From contig NZ_JANARS010000003.1 in assembly GCF_024199985.1 (NCBI RefSeq), positions 186,001 to 250,000 on the forward strand: a DNA stretch of 64,000 nt, read 5' to 3'. This stretch comes from Nocardioides pinisoli (GTDB taxonomy: Bacteria > Actinomycetota > Actinomycetes > Propionibacteriales > Nocardioidaceae). The notes below the pieces were generated by a model that did no database searches, was not told where the DNA came from, and saw only the letters and a program-made list of their open reading frames with translations. How positions within the stretch are numbered: the first letter of the stretch is position 1; each line of letters starts with the position of its first letter. A program made the position numbers and the translations under genes. Positions 53,098 to 61,664 of the stretch are shown here, piece by piece.

Positions 53098-53514
53098 CTA
53101 TCGAGCGACGAGGTCGCCGCGGGACAGCGTCTCGTCGCCGAAGGTGTCGGCGGGGTCGGAGCCGGTGCCCATGACCTTGTTGTCGGCGTCGACGAAGACG
53201 ACGTGGGGCTTGAGCTCCCTGGCCTCGGCGGTGTCCATCTGGCCGTAGCCGATGAGGATGACCGTGTCGCCGGGGTGCACCAGCCGGGCCGCGGCCCCGT
53301 TGATGCCGATCACGCCCGAGCCGCGCTCGCCGGCGATCGTGTAGGTCTCCAGGCGGGCTCCGTTGGTGACGTCGACGATGTGCACGAGCTCGCCGGCCAG
53401 CAGGTCGGCGGCGTCGAGCAGGTCCTCGTCGACGGTGACCGACCCGACGTAGTGCAGGTCGGCCTGGGTCACCGTGGCGCGGTGGATCTTGGACTTCATC
53501 ATGGTGCGCAGCAT
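53098..53514 (-). CDS. panD: aspartate 1-decarboxylase proenzyme
   Basis: 138 residues; makes beta-alanine. It self-cleaves at the Gly-Ser bond in [13 protein letters not shown] (G24-S25 by count), forming the pyruvoyl cofactor. [22 protein letters not shown] is the conserved second half. ATG 53514 overlaps the panC stop by one base. The last 20 residues beyond the core are acidic. Pantothenate synthesis with panC. Confidence 0.95.
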   Translation of the reverse strand: MLRTMMKSKIHRATVTQADLHYVGSVTVDEDLLDAADLLAGELVHIVDVTNGARLETYTIAGERGSGVIGINGAAARLVHPGDTVILIGYGQMDTAEARELKPHVVFVDADNKVMGTGSDPADTFGDETLSRGDLVAR

Positions 53515-54443
53515 CAGCTGTTCCTTCCAGAGGTGGTCGAGGCCGCGAGCGCGGTCCCCGCCGGTGGTGCCGATCGTTCGAAGGTGATCTGCATGTTGTC
53601 GATCAGGCGCGTGGTGCCGACCCGGGCGGCGACCAGGATCCGGCCCTCGCCGGCCTCGGGCGGCTCGCCGAGGTCGACCGAGGTGAGCGCGAGGTAGTCG
53701 AGCTCGAGGCCCGCCTCGGCCTTGAGGACCGACATCGCGGCCCAGCGGGCGGCAGGAACGCCGTACGCCGCCCGTTCCTGCGCCGCCCGCAGCGCCCGGC
53801 TCAGGGCCGTCGCCGCCCGCCGCTCGTCGGCGTCGAGGTAGCGGTTGCGGCTGGAGAGGGCCAGGCCGTCGGGCTCGCGCACCGTCTCGGCGCCGACGAC
53901 CTCGATCCCCATGCAGAGGTCGCTGACCATGCGGCGGATGAGGGCGAGCTGCTGGTAGTCCTTCTGCCCGAAGACCGCCACGTCGGGGCGCACCAGGCCG
54001 AACAGCTTGGCGACGACGGTCAGCACGCCGTCGAAGTGGCCCGGGCGCGAGGCGCCGTCGAGGATCGTGGCGAGCGCGCCGGGAGAGACGGTGACCCCGT
54101 CGTGGACGGAGTCGTGGCTGAAGCCGCCGGGGTACATCTCCTCGACGCCGGGCGCGAAGACGACGTCGACCCCCTCGGCCGCACAGACCTCGAGGTCGGC
54201 GTCGAGGGTGCGGGGGTAGCGGTCGAGGTCCTCGGTGGGGGCGAACTGCATCGGGTTGACGAAGATGCTGACCACGACGGGTCCGCCGGTGGCGGCGCGG
54301 GCGGTGCGGATCAGGCTGGCGTGACCGTCGTGGAGGGCGCCCATGGTGGGCACGAACGCGATCCGTTCGCCGGCGCGGCGGGCGTCGGCGAGCAGGCCGG
54401 CCAGCTCCTCGCGGGTCGACGCGAGGGCGGGGGTCCTGGTCAT
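53514..54443 (-). CDS. panC: pantoate-beta-alanine ligase
   Basis: 309 residues; joins pantoate and beta-alanine with ATP. HIGH-type motif [16 protein letters not shown] (about 30-45), [10 protein letters not shown] near 60, [13 protein letters not shown] near 147 and [15 protein letters not shown] near 182. ATG 54443 overlaps the DUF2520 gene as ATGA. panB is not in the window. The usual operon with panD and coaX is kept, with nadB-nadC inserted. Confidence 0.95.
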   Translation of the reverse strand: MTRTPALASTREELAGLLADARRAGERIAFVPTMGALHDGHASLIRTARAATGGPVVVSIFVNPMQFAPTEDLDRYPRTLDADLEVCAAEGVDVVFAPGVEEMYPGGFSHDSVHDGVTVSPGALATILDGASRPGHFDGVLTVVAKLFGLVRPDVAVFGQKDYQQLALIRRMVSDLCMGIEVVGAETVREPDGLALSSRNRYLDADERRAATALSRALRAAQERAAYGVPAARWAAMSVLKAEAGLELDYLALTSVDLGEPPEAGEGRILVAARVGTTRLIDNMQITFERSAPPAGTALAASTTSGRNS

Positions 54444-55372
54444 CGAGCCTGCCGGTCGCGGGGGGTCGGGGCCTCCGCCGCGTCGAGGACGCGCAGCATC
54501 GCGGCGGCACGGATGGGCAGCAGCCGGCCGTCGGTGACGGCCCGGTCCAGGGTGGCCCGCGCCATGGCGACGTACGACGGCAGCGTCTGCGGGGCGGTCG
54601 CGCGCAGGTCGGTGACGTGGGCGCGGACGGTCTCCACGTCGCCGCGCACGATCGGTCCGGTCAGGGCGGCGTCGCCGTCCTCGAGCGCGTTGTCGAGCGC
54701 GGCGGTCAGCAGCGGGCGCAGGGTGGCGGCGGGGTCGGCCGCACCGGCGGCGGACAGGATCTCCATCGCCTCGGAGACCAGCGTGACGAGGTGGTTGGCG
54801 CCGTGGGCGAGACCCGCGTGGTAGAGCGTCCGGAGGTCCTCGCGCACCCACATGGGGGTGCCGCCGAGGTCGGCGACGAGCGACTCCGCGAGCGCCCGGT
54901 CCTCCGCGTCCGAGGTCACCCCGAAGACGCAGCCGGTGAGGCGCGGCAGGTCGACCTCGGTCCCGGTGAACGTCATCGCCGGGTGCAGGGCCAGGATGCG
55001 GGAAAGGACCGCGCGGGCGGGCTCGAGCACGGCCAGCCCGTGACGTCCGCTCGTGTGCACCACGACCTGACCCGCGTGGATCGCTCCGCTCGCGCTGAGC
55101 ACCGTGACGACGTTGGAGAGCATGTCGTCGGGCACGGTGAGCAGCAGCAGGTCGCTGGTCCGGGCGACGTCGGTCGGCTTCGCGACCGTGACACCGGGCA
55201 GCAGGGCGTCGATGCGACCCCGTGAGGCGTCGGACTCGCCCGCGGCGGCGACCACGTCGTGGCCCGCGGCGCGGAGGGCTGCGGCCAGGACGGCGCCGAC
55301 GCGACCGGCGCCGATCACACCGACGCCGAACGTCGGGTGGGACGCCGGGCGGCGGACAGGGTCGTGCGTCAT
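54440..55372 (-). CDS. Rossmann-fold and DUF2520 protein
   Basis: 310 residues: an NADP-type loop [18 protein letters not shown] (about 16-33), [28 protein letters not shown] and [11 protein letters not shown], then the helical DUF2520 domain with [20 protein letters not shown]. It resembles ketopantoate/F420-dependent reductases and always lies before panC in actinobacteria (Rv3603c, from memory); a ketopantoate-reductase-like role is suggested but unproven. GAGG sits seven bases before ATG 55372. First gene of the operon. Confidence 0.85.
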   Translation of the reverse strand: MTHDPVRRPASHPTFGVGVIGAGRVGAVLAAALRAAGHDVVAAAGESDASRGRIDALLPGVTVAKPTDVARTSDLLLLTVPDDMLSNVVTVLSASGAIHAGQVVVHTSGRHGLAVLEPARAVLSRILALHPAMTFTGTEVDLPRLTGCVFGVTSDAEDRALAESLVADLGGTPMWVREDLRTLYHAGLAHGANHLVTLVSEAMEILSAAGAADPAATLRPLLTAALDNALEDGDAALTGPIVRGDVETVRAHVTDLRATAPQTLPSYVAMARATLDRAVTDGRLLPIRAAAMLRVLDAAEAPTPRDRQAR

Positions 55373-55526
55373 GTGGTGACCTCTTCGTTTCAGTCCCGTG
55401 GCGGGTACCGATCTACTGCGATCAACAACGACCCTACGCCTGCGGATTCCGTGGTGGGAACGCCCCGCGAGCGTGACGCACGCCACGCCCCGGCACGTGT
55501 GTCGGCCTCTCGCCCGCGGCAATAGG

Positions 55527-55555
55527 TTGACAGCCTGACTAGTTCGCGTCACCAT
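55527..55555 (+). promoter_or_regulatory. PadR gene promoter
   Basis: TTGACA (55527-55532), 17 bases, then CACCAT (55550-55555), six bases before ATG 55562. ACTAGT in the spacer is a short palindrome that could belong to an operator. Confidence 0.5.
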
Positions 55556-55561
55556 CTAGCC

Positions 55562-55954
55562 ATGCCGCTGTCCTCCGCCACCCAGCCGTGGCCGGCCGAG
55601 TGGCTGCGCGGCGCCCTCGGCGTGTGCGTACTGCACGTCGTCGCCGACGGCCCGACCTACGGCTACGCCATCGCCAGCGCCCTGGCCGACGTCGGCCTCG
55701 GAGCGATCAAGGGCGGCACGCTCTACCCGCTCCTCGCGCGCCTGGAGGAGGCAGGCCTGGTCACCGTCGAGTGGCGCGCCGGCGACGGGGGCCCGGGTCG
55801 CAAGTTCTACGCCCTGACCGACGCGGGGCGCGTCGAGCACGACCGCCAGACCAGCCAGTGGAGGGCCTTCGCCGAGGTCACCAGCACCTTCGTCAGCACG
55901 ACCACGAGCAGCCCTGCTGCGCTTGCGCCCAGTCCCGGAAAGGACCCGTCATGA
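55562..55954 (+). CDS. PadR-family transcriptional regulator
   Basis: 130 residues. The winged helix is RGALGVCVLHVVADGPTYGYAIASAL with GGTLYPLLARLEEAGLVTVEWR and GRKFYALTDAGRV, the PadR signature. The last 30 residues are disordered. It overlaps the next gene as ATGA. PadR proteins often control the gene that follows, usually a HAAS/DUF1700-type membrane protein, as here. Confidence 0.9.
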   Translation: MPLSSATQPWPAEWLRGALGVCVLHVVADGPTYGYAIASALADVGLGAIKGGTLYPLLARLEEAGLVTVEWRAGDGGPGRKFYALTDAGRVEHDRQTSQWRAFAEVTSTFVSTTTSSPAALAPSPGKDPS

Positions 55955-56673
55955 AGATCGACACGCACACTCCGCACGTCGAGCCGGACTGGGCGGAGGC
56001 GTTCCTGCTCGAGCTGCGCCTGCGCGGGGTCGGCGGTCGAGCCATCGGCGCCGCGCTCGCGGAGGTCGAGGCCCACTGCGACGAGAGCGGCGAGTCGGCG
56101 CGGGAGGCGTTCGGCGAGCCCGTGGCGTACGCCGTCGAGCTGGCGCCCGAGCGGGCCGCGATCCGCGACTGGCGCGCAGAGCTGCTCCCTTCGGGTGTCG
56201 GGCTCTCCGGCATGCTGCTCACGCTCGCCGCGCTCGGCGCCCTGCGCGTCGGCACTCGGGTCGAGGTCACCACCGGTGTCGTCGCGGTGGTGGTGCTCAC
56301 GGTCGTGGGAGTCGCCCTCGTCGTCAGCTGTGCCGATCGCCTGCTGCGTGCGGTCGTGCGGCACTGGTGGGTCGCCGCGCTCGGCGCACTGGCCCCGATC
56401 GGGGTGTTCGTGGCGATCCTGCTGCTCGGTCGCCAGCCGCTGTTCACGTTGTCCGCGTCCGGCTCGCTGGCGGCGGGCGTCGTCCTCCTGGCGGCCAGCA
56501 CCGCGATGGCGCTGCGCGTCACGGGCCTGAACGACCCCGTCGTTGGCCCCGAGGAGGCCGGCGGCGCGGGCACGGTGGCCGATGACGCGATGATGCGCGG
56601 CCTCGAGCGGCTGACGCCGTGGCTGCTCCCGCTGCTGACCGTGGTCATGGCGCTGCCGCTGCTGCTGCTCTGA
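55951..56673 (+). CDS. membrane protein of the HAAS/DUF1700 type
   Basis: 240 residues: a cytoplasmic helical N-terminus (about 1-80) with EAFLLELRLRGVGGRAIGAALAEVEAHCDESGESAREAFGEP, typical of the HAAS signalling domain, then six hydrophobic segments to the C-terminus. AAAGGA precedes ATG 55951. It is the likely target or partner of the PadR regulator. Convergent with metI across 16 bases. Confidence 0.7.
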   Translation: MKIDTHTPHVEPDWAEAFLLELRLRGVGGRAIGAALAEVEAHCDESGESAREAFGEPVAYAVELAPERAAIRDWRAELLPSGVGLSGMLLTLAALGALRVGTRVEVTTGVVAVVVLTVVGVALVVSCADRLLRAVVRHWWVAALGALAPIGVFVAILLLGRQPLFTLSASGSLAAGVVLLAASTAMALRVTGLNDPVVGPEEAGGAGTVADDAMMRGLERLTPWLLPLLTVVMALPLLLL

Positions 56674-56689
56674 GGCCCGGTCCTCCGGG

Positions 56690-57355
56690 TCAGCGGCGGA
56701 GGATGCGGCGCGCGGTGGTGTTGCCCGCCAGCTGGACGACCTGCACCAGCACCACGATCGCGATGACCGCGGTCCAGGTGACGACCGTGTCGAACTGCCG
56801 GAAGCCGTACTGCAGGGCGAAGTTGCCCAGCCCGCCGCCGCCGACGACGCCGGCCACCGCGGTCATGTCGACCAGCGCGACGAAGGCGAAGGTGTAGCCC
56901 AGCACCAGCGGCCCGAGCGCCTCGGGCAGCACCACGGTCCGCACGATCCGGGCCCGGCTGGCCCCGACGGAGCGCGCGGCCTCGATCACGCCCGGATCGA
57001 CCGTGACGAGGTTCTGCTCGACGATGCGGCTGATGCCGAAGGCGGCGGCGAGCGTGAGGGCGAAGATGATGGCGGGGTTGCCGATGCCGGTGCCCACGAC
57101 CACCCGGGCGAACGGCTGGACGGCGGCGATGAAGATGACGAACGGAATCGGCCGGAAGAAGTTCACCAGCACGTTGAGCACGACGCTGACCGGCCGGCTG
57201 GCGTAGAGCCCGCCGCTGCGGGTGACGTAGAGCCCGAGTCCCAGCAGCAGGCCCAGCAGGCCACCGAGGGTCAGGGTGATGGCGACGATGTAGAGGGTCT
57301 CCCACGCCGCCTCCCAGAAGAGCGGCCAGAGCTGGTCCATGTTGGAGTCGGTCAT
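56690..57355 (-). CDS. metI: methionine ABC transporter permease
   Basis: 221 residues with five or six membrane helices and the permease EAA loop IEAARSVGASRARIVRTVVLPEALGPLV. RPIPFVIFIAAVQPFARVVVGTGIGNPA and ALVDMTAVAGVVGGGGLGNFALQYGFRQF are typical of MetI. ATG 57355 overlaps the metN stop as ATGA (an internal ATG at 57340 is also possible). Imports methionine with MetN and MetQ. Confidence 0.93.
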   Translation of the reverse strand: MTDSNMDQLWPLFWEAAWETLYIVAITLTLGGLLGLLLGLGLYVTRSGGLYASRPVSVVLNVLVNFFRPIPFVIFIAAVQPFARVVVGTGIGNPAIIFALTLAAAFGISRIVEQNLVTVDPGVIEAARSVGASRARIVRTVVLPEALGPLVLGYTFAFVALVDMTAVAGVVGGGGLGNFALQYGFRQFDTVVTWTAVIAIVVLVQVVQLAGNTTARRILRR

Positions 57356-58380
57356 CGGGCCAGCTCCTTCGTGGGGACGAGTGCTCGTACGGCGTCGACC
57401 GCGGCGTCCACCGCCGCGGGATCGCCGTCGAGGGCGAGGGTGAGGTTGCCGAAGGTCTCGCCCTGGACCTCCTCGATCCCGCCGAAGACGAGCTCGAAGC
57501 GGACGCCGTGCTCGAGGAGCACCGCGAAGACGTCACTCTGACGCACCTCGTCGCCGCGGAAGGCGAGCTTGACGAAGCGTCCGGCGTGGCGGGCGTGGAG
57601 GGCGGCCAGCGCCTCGGCGTCGGGCTCGTCGTCGACGATCGTCGAGACGAAGCGGCGGGTGACGGGCTGCTGCGGGTCGGAGAGCACCTGCACGACCGGG
57701 CCCTCCTCGACGATGCGACCGGCCTCCATGACCACGACGCGGTGGGCCAGGCTGCGGACGACGTCCATCTCGTGGGTGATCACCACGATGGTGATGCCGA
57801 GCTCGCGGTTGACCCGGCGCAGCAGGGCGAGCACCTCCTGGGTGGTCTCCGGGTCGAGGGCGCTGGTCGCCTCGTCGGCGAGCAGCAGCCGGGGGTTGGT
57901 CGCGAGCGCGCGGGCGATGCCGACGCGCTGCTTCTGGCCGCCGGAGAGCTCCTCGACGTGGCTGTGGGCCTTGTCGGCGAGGCCGACGAAGTGGAGCAGG
58001 TCGGAGATCCGGGCGTTCTGCTCCTGCGCGGGGACGCCGGCCACCTCGAGCGGGTAGGCGACGTTGCCCCACACGGTGCGCGAGCGGAACAGGTTGAACT
58101 GCTGGAAGATCATCCCGATCCCCAGCCGCACCTCGCGCAGCTCGCGCTCCTTGAGGCCGGTGATCTCCCGGCCGTCGACCTGCACGCTGCCGGAGGTGGT
58201 GGTCTCCAGCGCGTTGATCAGCCGCACCAGGGTGGACTTCCCGGCACCGGAGTAGCCCACGATGCCGACGATCTCTCCCGCCTCGACCGTCAGGTCGACC
58301 CCGCGGATCGCCTCGACGGGCGTCCGTCCGCGTGCGGCCGGGAACGTCTTGTGCACGTCGGTCAGCTCGACGAGCGGCAT
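57352..58380 (-). CDS. metN: methionine ABC transporter ATP-binding protein
   Basis: 342 residues. Walker A GYSGAGKST near 42, Q-loop MIFQQFNLFRSRTVWGNV, signature LSGGQKQRVGIARAL, Walker B LLLADEATSALDPET. The C-terminal NIL domain (about 260-335) binds methionine and gives feedback inhibition in the family. It lies 28 bases after metQ, so the operon is metQ-metN-metI. Confidence 0.95.
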   Translation of the reverse strand: MPLVELTDVHKTFPAARGRTPVEAIRGVDLTVEAGEIVGIVGYSGAGKSTLVRLINALETTTSGSVQVDGREITGLKERELREVRLGIGMIFQQFNLFRSRTVWGNVAYPLEVAGVPAQEQNARISDLLHFVGLADKAHSHVEELSGGQKQRVGIARALATNPRLLLADEATSALDPETTQEVLALLRRVNRELGITIVVITHEMDVVRSLAHRVVVMEAGRIVEEGPVVQVLSDPQQPVTRRFVSTIVDDEPDAEALAALHARHAGRFVKLAFRGDEVRQSDVFAVLLEHGVRFELVFGGIEEVQGETFGNLTLALDGDPAAVDAAVDAVRALVPTKELAR

Positions 58381-58408
58381 CGTGGGCTCCTCCCCTGTCA
58401 GCGTCGGG

Positions 58409-59347
58409 TCACTGCTGGGCCGCGGTGTCGGCCTCGACGTCGTCGAGCGACGCCTGCAGGTCCTCCTGCGGGATCTTCACCAGCTCGGCGGTGCCGCCGG
58501 AGACGTCCTGCACGCCGTCGAGCACGGCCTGGGTCTCCTGGTAGACCTCGACGAGCTTGAGCAGCGTCGGGTCGTCGCGGTCCTCAGCGCGGACCGCGAA
58601 GACGTTGACGTAGGGCAGCGCGTTGGGGTCCTCGACGTCGTCGGTGGCCAGGGCGTCCTCGAAGGACAGGCCGGCCTTCTCGACGAAGTCGTTGTTGATG
58701 ACCGCCGCGGCCACGTCGGGCAGCGAGGTGGGCGTGAGGTCGGCCTTGATCGCCTTGACCTCCACCTTCGAGGCGGCCTCGTCGATGTCGGCGAGCGTGG
58801 AGAAGATCGAGCCGCCGTCCTCCAGCGTGATGAGACCGGCCGACTGCAGGATCAGCAGGGCGCGGGCCTGGTTGCTGTCGTCGTCGGGGACGACCACGGT
58901 GTCGCCGTCCTGGATCTCCTCGACGGAGTCGACCTGGGAGGAGTAGAGGCCGAGCGGGTAGATCGCGGTGGAGCCCAGCGGCACGATGTCGTCGTCGTTG
59001 GCGACGTTGTACTCGGCGAGGTAGACGAGGTGCTGGAACTGGTTGATGTCGAGCTCGCCCTCGCTCAGCGCGGGGTTGGGCTGGGTGTAGTCGGCGAAGT
59101 CCTCGACCTCGAGGTCGATGCCCTCCTCGGCGGCGGCGTCGACGAGCACCTGCCAGTAGGGGTCGCTGGCGCCCACGGTGCCGAGCACGACCTTCTCGCG
59201 CTCCTCACCGCCGGCGGCGCCGGCGTCGTCACCTCGCGACCAGAGGAGGCCGACCACCACGACGATGACCGCGAGTACGGCGACGCCGATCAGGAGCGGC
59301 GTGCGTCGCTTGGCGGGGGGTGCGATCTGCGGGTGGGTCTCGGACAC
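58409..59347 (-). CDS. metQ: methionine-binding protein of the MetNIQ transporter
   Basis: 312 residues of the NlpA/MetQ fold: VVLGTVGASDPYWQVLVDAA near 55, LDINQFQHLVYLAEYN near 100, VVVPDDDSNQARALLILQSAGLI near 155. Unlike most members it has no lipobox cysteine; a helix at about 17-36 (LLIGVAVLAVIVVVVGLLW) would anchor it instead. GTG 59347 has AAAGG seven bases upstream. A 190-base leader precedes it. Confidence 0.9.
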   Translation of the reverse strand: MSETHPQIAPPAKRRTPLLIGVAVLAVIVVVVGLLWSRGDDAGAAGGEEREKVVLGTVGASDPYWQVLVDAAAEEGIDLEVEDFADYTQPNPALSEGELDINQFQHLVYLAEYNVANDDDIVPLGSTAIYPLGLYSSQVDSVEEIQDGDTVVVPDDDSNQARALLILQSAGLITLEDGGSIFSTLADIDEAASKVEVKAIKADLTPTSLPDVAAAVINNDFVEKAGLSFEDALATDDVEDPNALPYVNVFAVRAEDRDDPTLLKLVEVYQETQAVLDGVQDVSGGTAELVKIPQEDLQASLDDVEADTAAQQ

Positions 59348-59540
59348 GGCGGAGCCTTTCGTCGTACGTCGGTGAGCGCGGGGACGAGCACGCACGGTGG
59401 CGTCACCCCCACTGGCCGCCGCCCATGCCTAACCGAACTAACTTGGTAGACAAGCACGACAAAGCCGTGCGGCGACCTTAGACCGGTGCAACCTCGAGAG
59501 GCCAAACCGCTATCCCGGTTGACGGTGTGAACCGCCTCAC
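59348..59540 (-). promoter_or_regulatory. metQ leader and promoter region
   Basis: No gene is seen. On the minus strand it holds TTGTCT and TTAGGC-type promoter-like boxes, the inverted repeat CTTG-GTAGA-CAAG, and several short stems. A SAM-sensing riboswitch is conceivable, but I find no match to a known class by eye. Confidence 0.35.
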
Positions 59541-60491
59541 TCAGGCGCGCAGGTGGAGCCTGGCGTGGTCGGGGTCGTCGACGACGAAGGGGCGCGGCGC
59601 GCGCGGGAGCCAGGCGTGGGTGACGTGGTCGACCACGTGCACGCCCTCGGGTGACTCGATCTCCACGACTCCCTCGGGGACCTGCCCGTCGTGGAGCGCG
59701 TTCCACACCAGCCACTCGCGGCGCTTGCGCCGGTTGCGGATGGAGGTGGCGAACGACTCGGGGTTGGTCCAGTGGGCGAACTCGTCGCCGTCGAGCCACT
59801 TGAGCTCGACGCACAGCCCCTGCGGCAGCGCGAACATCTCGATGCGCTCGGGCGTCGTGCGGATCTCCCACTCCGGCGCCTTGGTGTAGACGTAGTCGGG
59901 GCTCATCGGGAAGCCCCACTCCTCGATGTTGCGCAGGCCGAGGTCGAGGTAGGCCTTGCGGTCCGACTCGACGTAGAGGCCGTGGCGCGGGAAGCGGATG
60001 ACGGCCTCGGCCATCCCGACCTGCCAGGACAGGTCGGCCATCGACACCTCGCCCTCGGTGGTGAGGACCATGTCGCCGTCCCACTTCCACGAGTAGCGGG
60101 TGCGGACGTGGGAGAAGCACCAGTTGTAGAAGTAGGCGAGCGAGTGGACCGAGCGCTCGTTGACCGCCAGGTGCTCGGCGCCGGCGCGCGCCACCTGGAA
60201 CGGGTACTCCTTCAGCGTGAACCGGTCCGACAGGCCGTGCTCGGCGGCCACCCGGAGCGCCTCCTCGCCGGTGCCGTCGTCGGAGCCGTTGTCGACCAGC
60301 AGCACGTGGTCGCACGCGCGCAGCAGCGGCGGCAGCACGAAGCGCAGGCCGGGTGCCTCGTTCTTGACCCTGAGCACGGCGGTGGCGCCGCGGCGGAGCC
60401 CGCCGGGCTGGTTCCACGGCCAGACGATGTCGAACTCGGTGTGGCCCTCGATGTTGGTCAGGCCGTGGCCCGAGCCGATCGGGATGGTCAC
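59541..60491 (-). CDS. glycosyltransferase family 2-like protein
   Basis: 316 residues. The GT-A fold is shown by ATAVLRVKNEAPGL, VLLVDNGSDDGTGEEAL and the DxD-type YSWKWDGDMVLT. The following part has basic, aromatic-rich segments such as IRNRRKRREWLVWNAL. It overlaps the sulfotransferase gene as GTGA, so both act on the same product, perhaps a cell-surface saccharide. Donor and acceptor are unknown. Confidence 0.8.
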   Translation of the reverse strand: MTIPIGSGHGLTNIEGHTEFDIVWPWNQPGGLRRGATAVLRVKNEAPGLRFVLPPLLRACDHVLLVDNGSDDGTGEEALRVAAEHGLSDRFTLKEYPFQVARAGAEHLAVNERSVHSLAYFYNWCFSHVRTRYSWKWDGDMVLTTEGEVSMADLSWQVGMAEAVIRFPRHGLYVESDRKAYLDLGLRNIEEWGFPMSPDYVYTKAPEWEIRTTPERIEMFALPQGLCVELKWLDGDEFAHWTNPESFATSIRNRRKRREWLVWNALHDGQVPEGVVEIESPEGVHVVDHVTHAWLPRAPRPFVVDDPDHARLHLRA

Positions 60492-61618
60492 GGCTGTCCG
60501 TCCCCGGACCCGTCGCGGCTGCGGCCGAGCGCCTTGCGCACCCCGCGCCGCACCGACGGCGGGATCGCGGCGCGTACGTCGTGGGGCACGCGGTCGGCGA
60601 GCGACCTCGAGCCGCCCGCATCGGCGGCCTCGTGGAGCGCCCGCCGCCGGGCCTGGTGGCGGGCGTGCTCGGCGGTCGAGCGGCTGATGGCCGCCGCCTC
60701 CTCGTAGAGGTCGACGTACTCCGCGCGCAGCTGGTCGAAGGTCTCGTGCGCGTCGGTGGTGTCGCCGCCCTCGTCGGCGAGCCTGTTGAGCTCCTCCCAC
60801 GTCTGGCCGGTGAGGTCGTGCAGCCGCTTGGGCAGCGCGAGGTCGTCGAGCGTGGCGCTCACGCGGCGGAGGTTGGGGTCGATGAAGCGGTGGACCTCGC
60901 GGATCTGGTCGCTGCGCGTGTGGATGATCGTCTGCAGGTCGAGGGCGTGGCCCATGGCCGTGGTCGTCTTCACCCAGTCGGTCAGCAGGTCCTCGTAACG
61001 CACGAACACGCGGCCCCGGCCGGCGTCGGGCTCGCCCACGCCGTCGACGCTGCGGGTGGCGCGCTCGGTGTGGAGGAGCATGTTGACCCAGCTCGCCGCG
61101 AGGTGGGCCGAGCCCAGCTTGTTGGCGTAGTACTTCTGCTTGGAGCCGACGACCTCGGCGGGCGGGCGCAGCATGGTGGCGAAGACCGGCGTCGCTCCGG
61201 TGCGGATGGCGGCGACGCGCCACAGGCCCAGGAACCAGCTCAGCCGCGGGTCCTTGACCACGAGCTCGGGGTGCTCGGCGAAGTGCGGCTCGAGCCACTC
61301 GCTGACCCGGATCCGGGCGGGCTCGCGGCTGCAGATGCGGCCGGTGTCGAACCACGCCTCCGGACGGCTGTCGCTGACCTGCACGAGGGACTCGTGGAGC
61401 CACTCGTCGTGGACGTCGACGACCCACTGCGGCTCGCTGAACCCGCGCGGGTTGGAGTCGTCCGGCGGGACCTCGGGCAGCGGGACGTGCATCCCGAGCC
61501 GCGACACGATCCCGGCCAGGGTGCTGGTGCCGCTGCGGCCGGCGCCGGCGACGAAGAGGACCTTCCGCGGCACTCCGTCGGGGTTCATCTCGTCGATCGC
61601 TCTGGGCTGCTCGGTCAC
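60488..61618 (-). CDS. sulfotransferase-family protein
   Basis: 376 residues. The PAPS 5'-phosphosulfate-binding loop VLFVAGAGRSGTSTLAGIV is at about 19-37 and the 3'-phosphate region includes LVVKDPRLSWFLGLW and FATMLRPPAEVV. A long helical C-terminal part (about 260-376) is basic. TAGGCT seven bases before GTG 61618 points to leaderless transcription. Together with the adjoining glycosyltransferases it suggests a sulfated surface glycan or glycolipid, which is inference. Confidence 0.82.
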   Translation of the reverse strand: MTEQPRAIDEMNPDGVPRKVLFVAGAGRSGTSTLAGIVSRLGMHVPLPEVPPDDSNPRGFSEPQWVVDVHDEWLHESLVQVSDSRPEAWFDTGRICSREPARIRVSEWLEPHFAEHPELVVKDPRLSWFLGLWRVAAIRTGATPVFATMLRPPAEVVGSKQKYYANKLGSAHLAASWVNMLLHTERATRSVDGVGEPDAGRGRVFVRYEDLLTDWVKTTTAMGHALDLQTIIHTRSDQIREVHRFIDPNLRRVSATLDDLALPKRLHDLTGQTWEELNRLADEGGDTTDAHETFDQLRAEYVDLYEEAAAISRSTAEHARHQARRRALHEAADAGGSRSLADRVPHDVRAAIPPSVRRGVRKALGRSRDGSGDGQP

Positions 61619-61625
61619 GGCGGGC

Positions 61626-61656
61626 AGCCTACCGGCGCGGAGCGATGTCCTAGGGT
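61626..61656. promoter_or_regulatory. divergent leaderless promoters
   Basis: TAGGCT on the minus strand (61626-61631) for the sulfotransferase and TAGGGT on the plus strand (61651-61656), eight bases before the glycosyltransferase ATG. Confidence 0.5.
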
Positions 61657-61664
61657 CCGGCCGT

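Noticed and set aside
59348..59540. SAM riboswitch before metQ
   Set aside because: No recognisable core of a known SAM class was found by eye; listed only as an open question.
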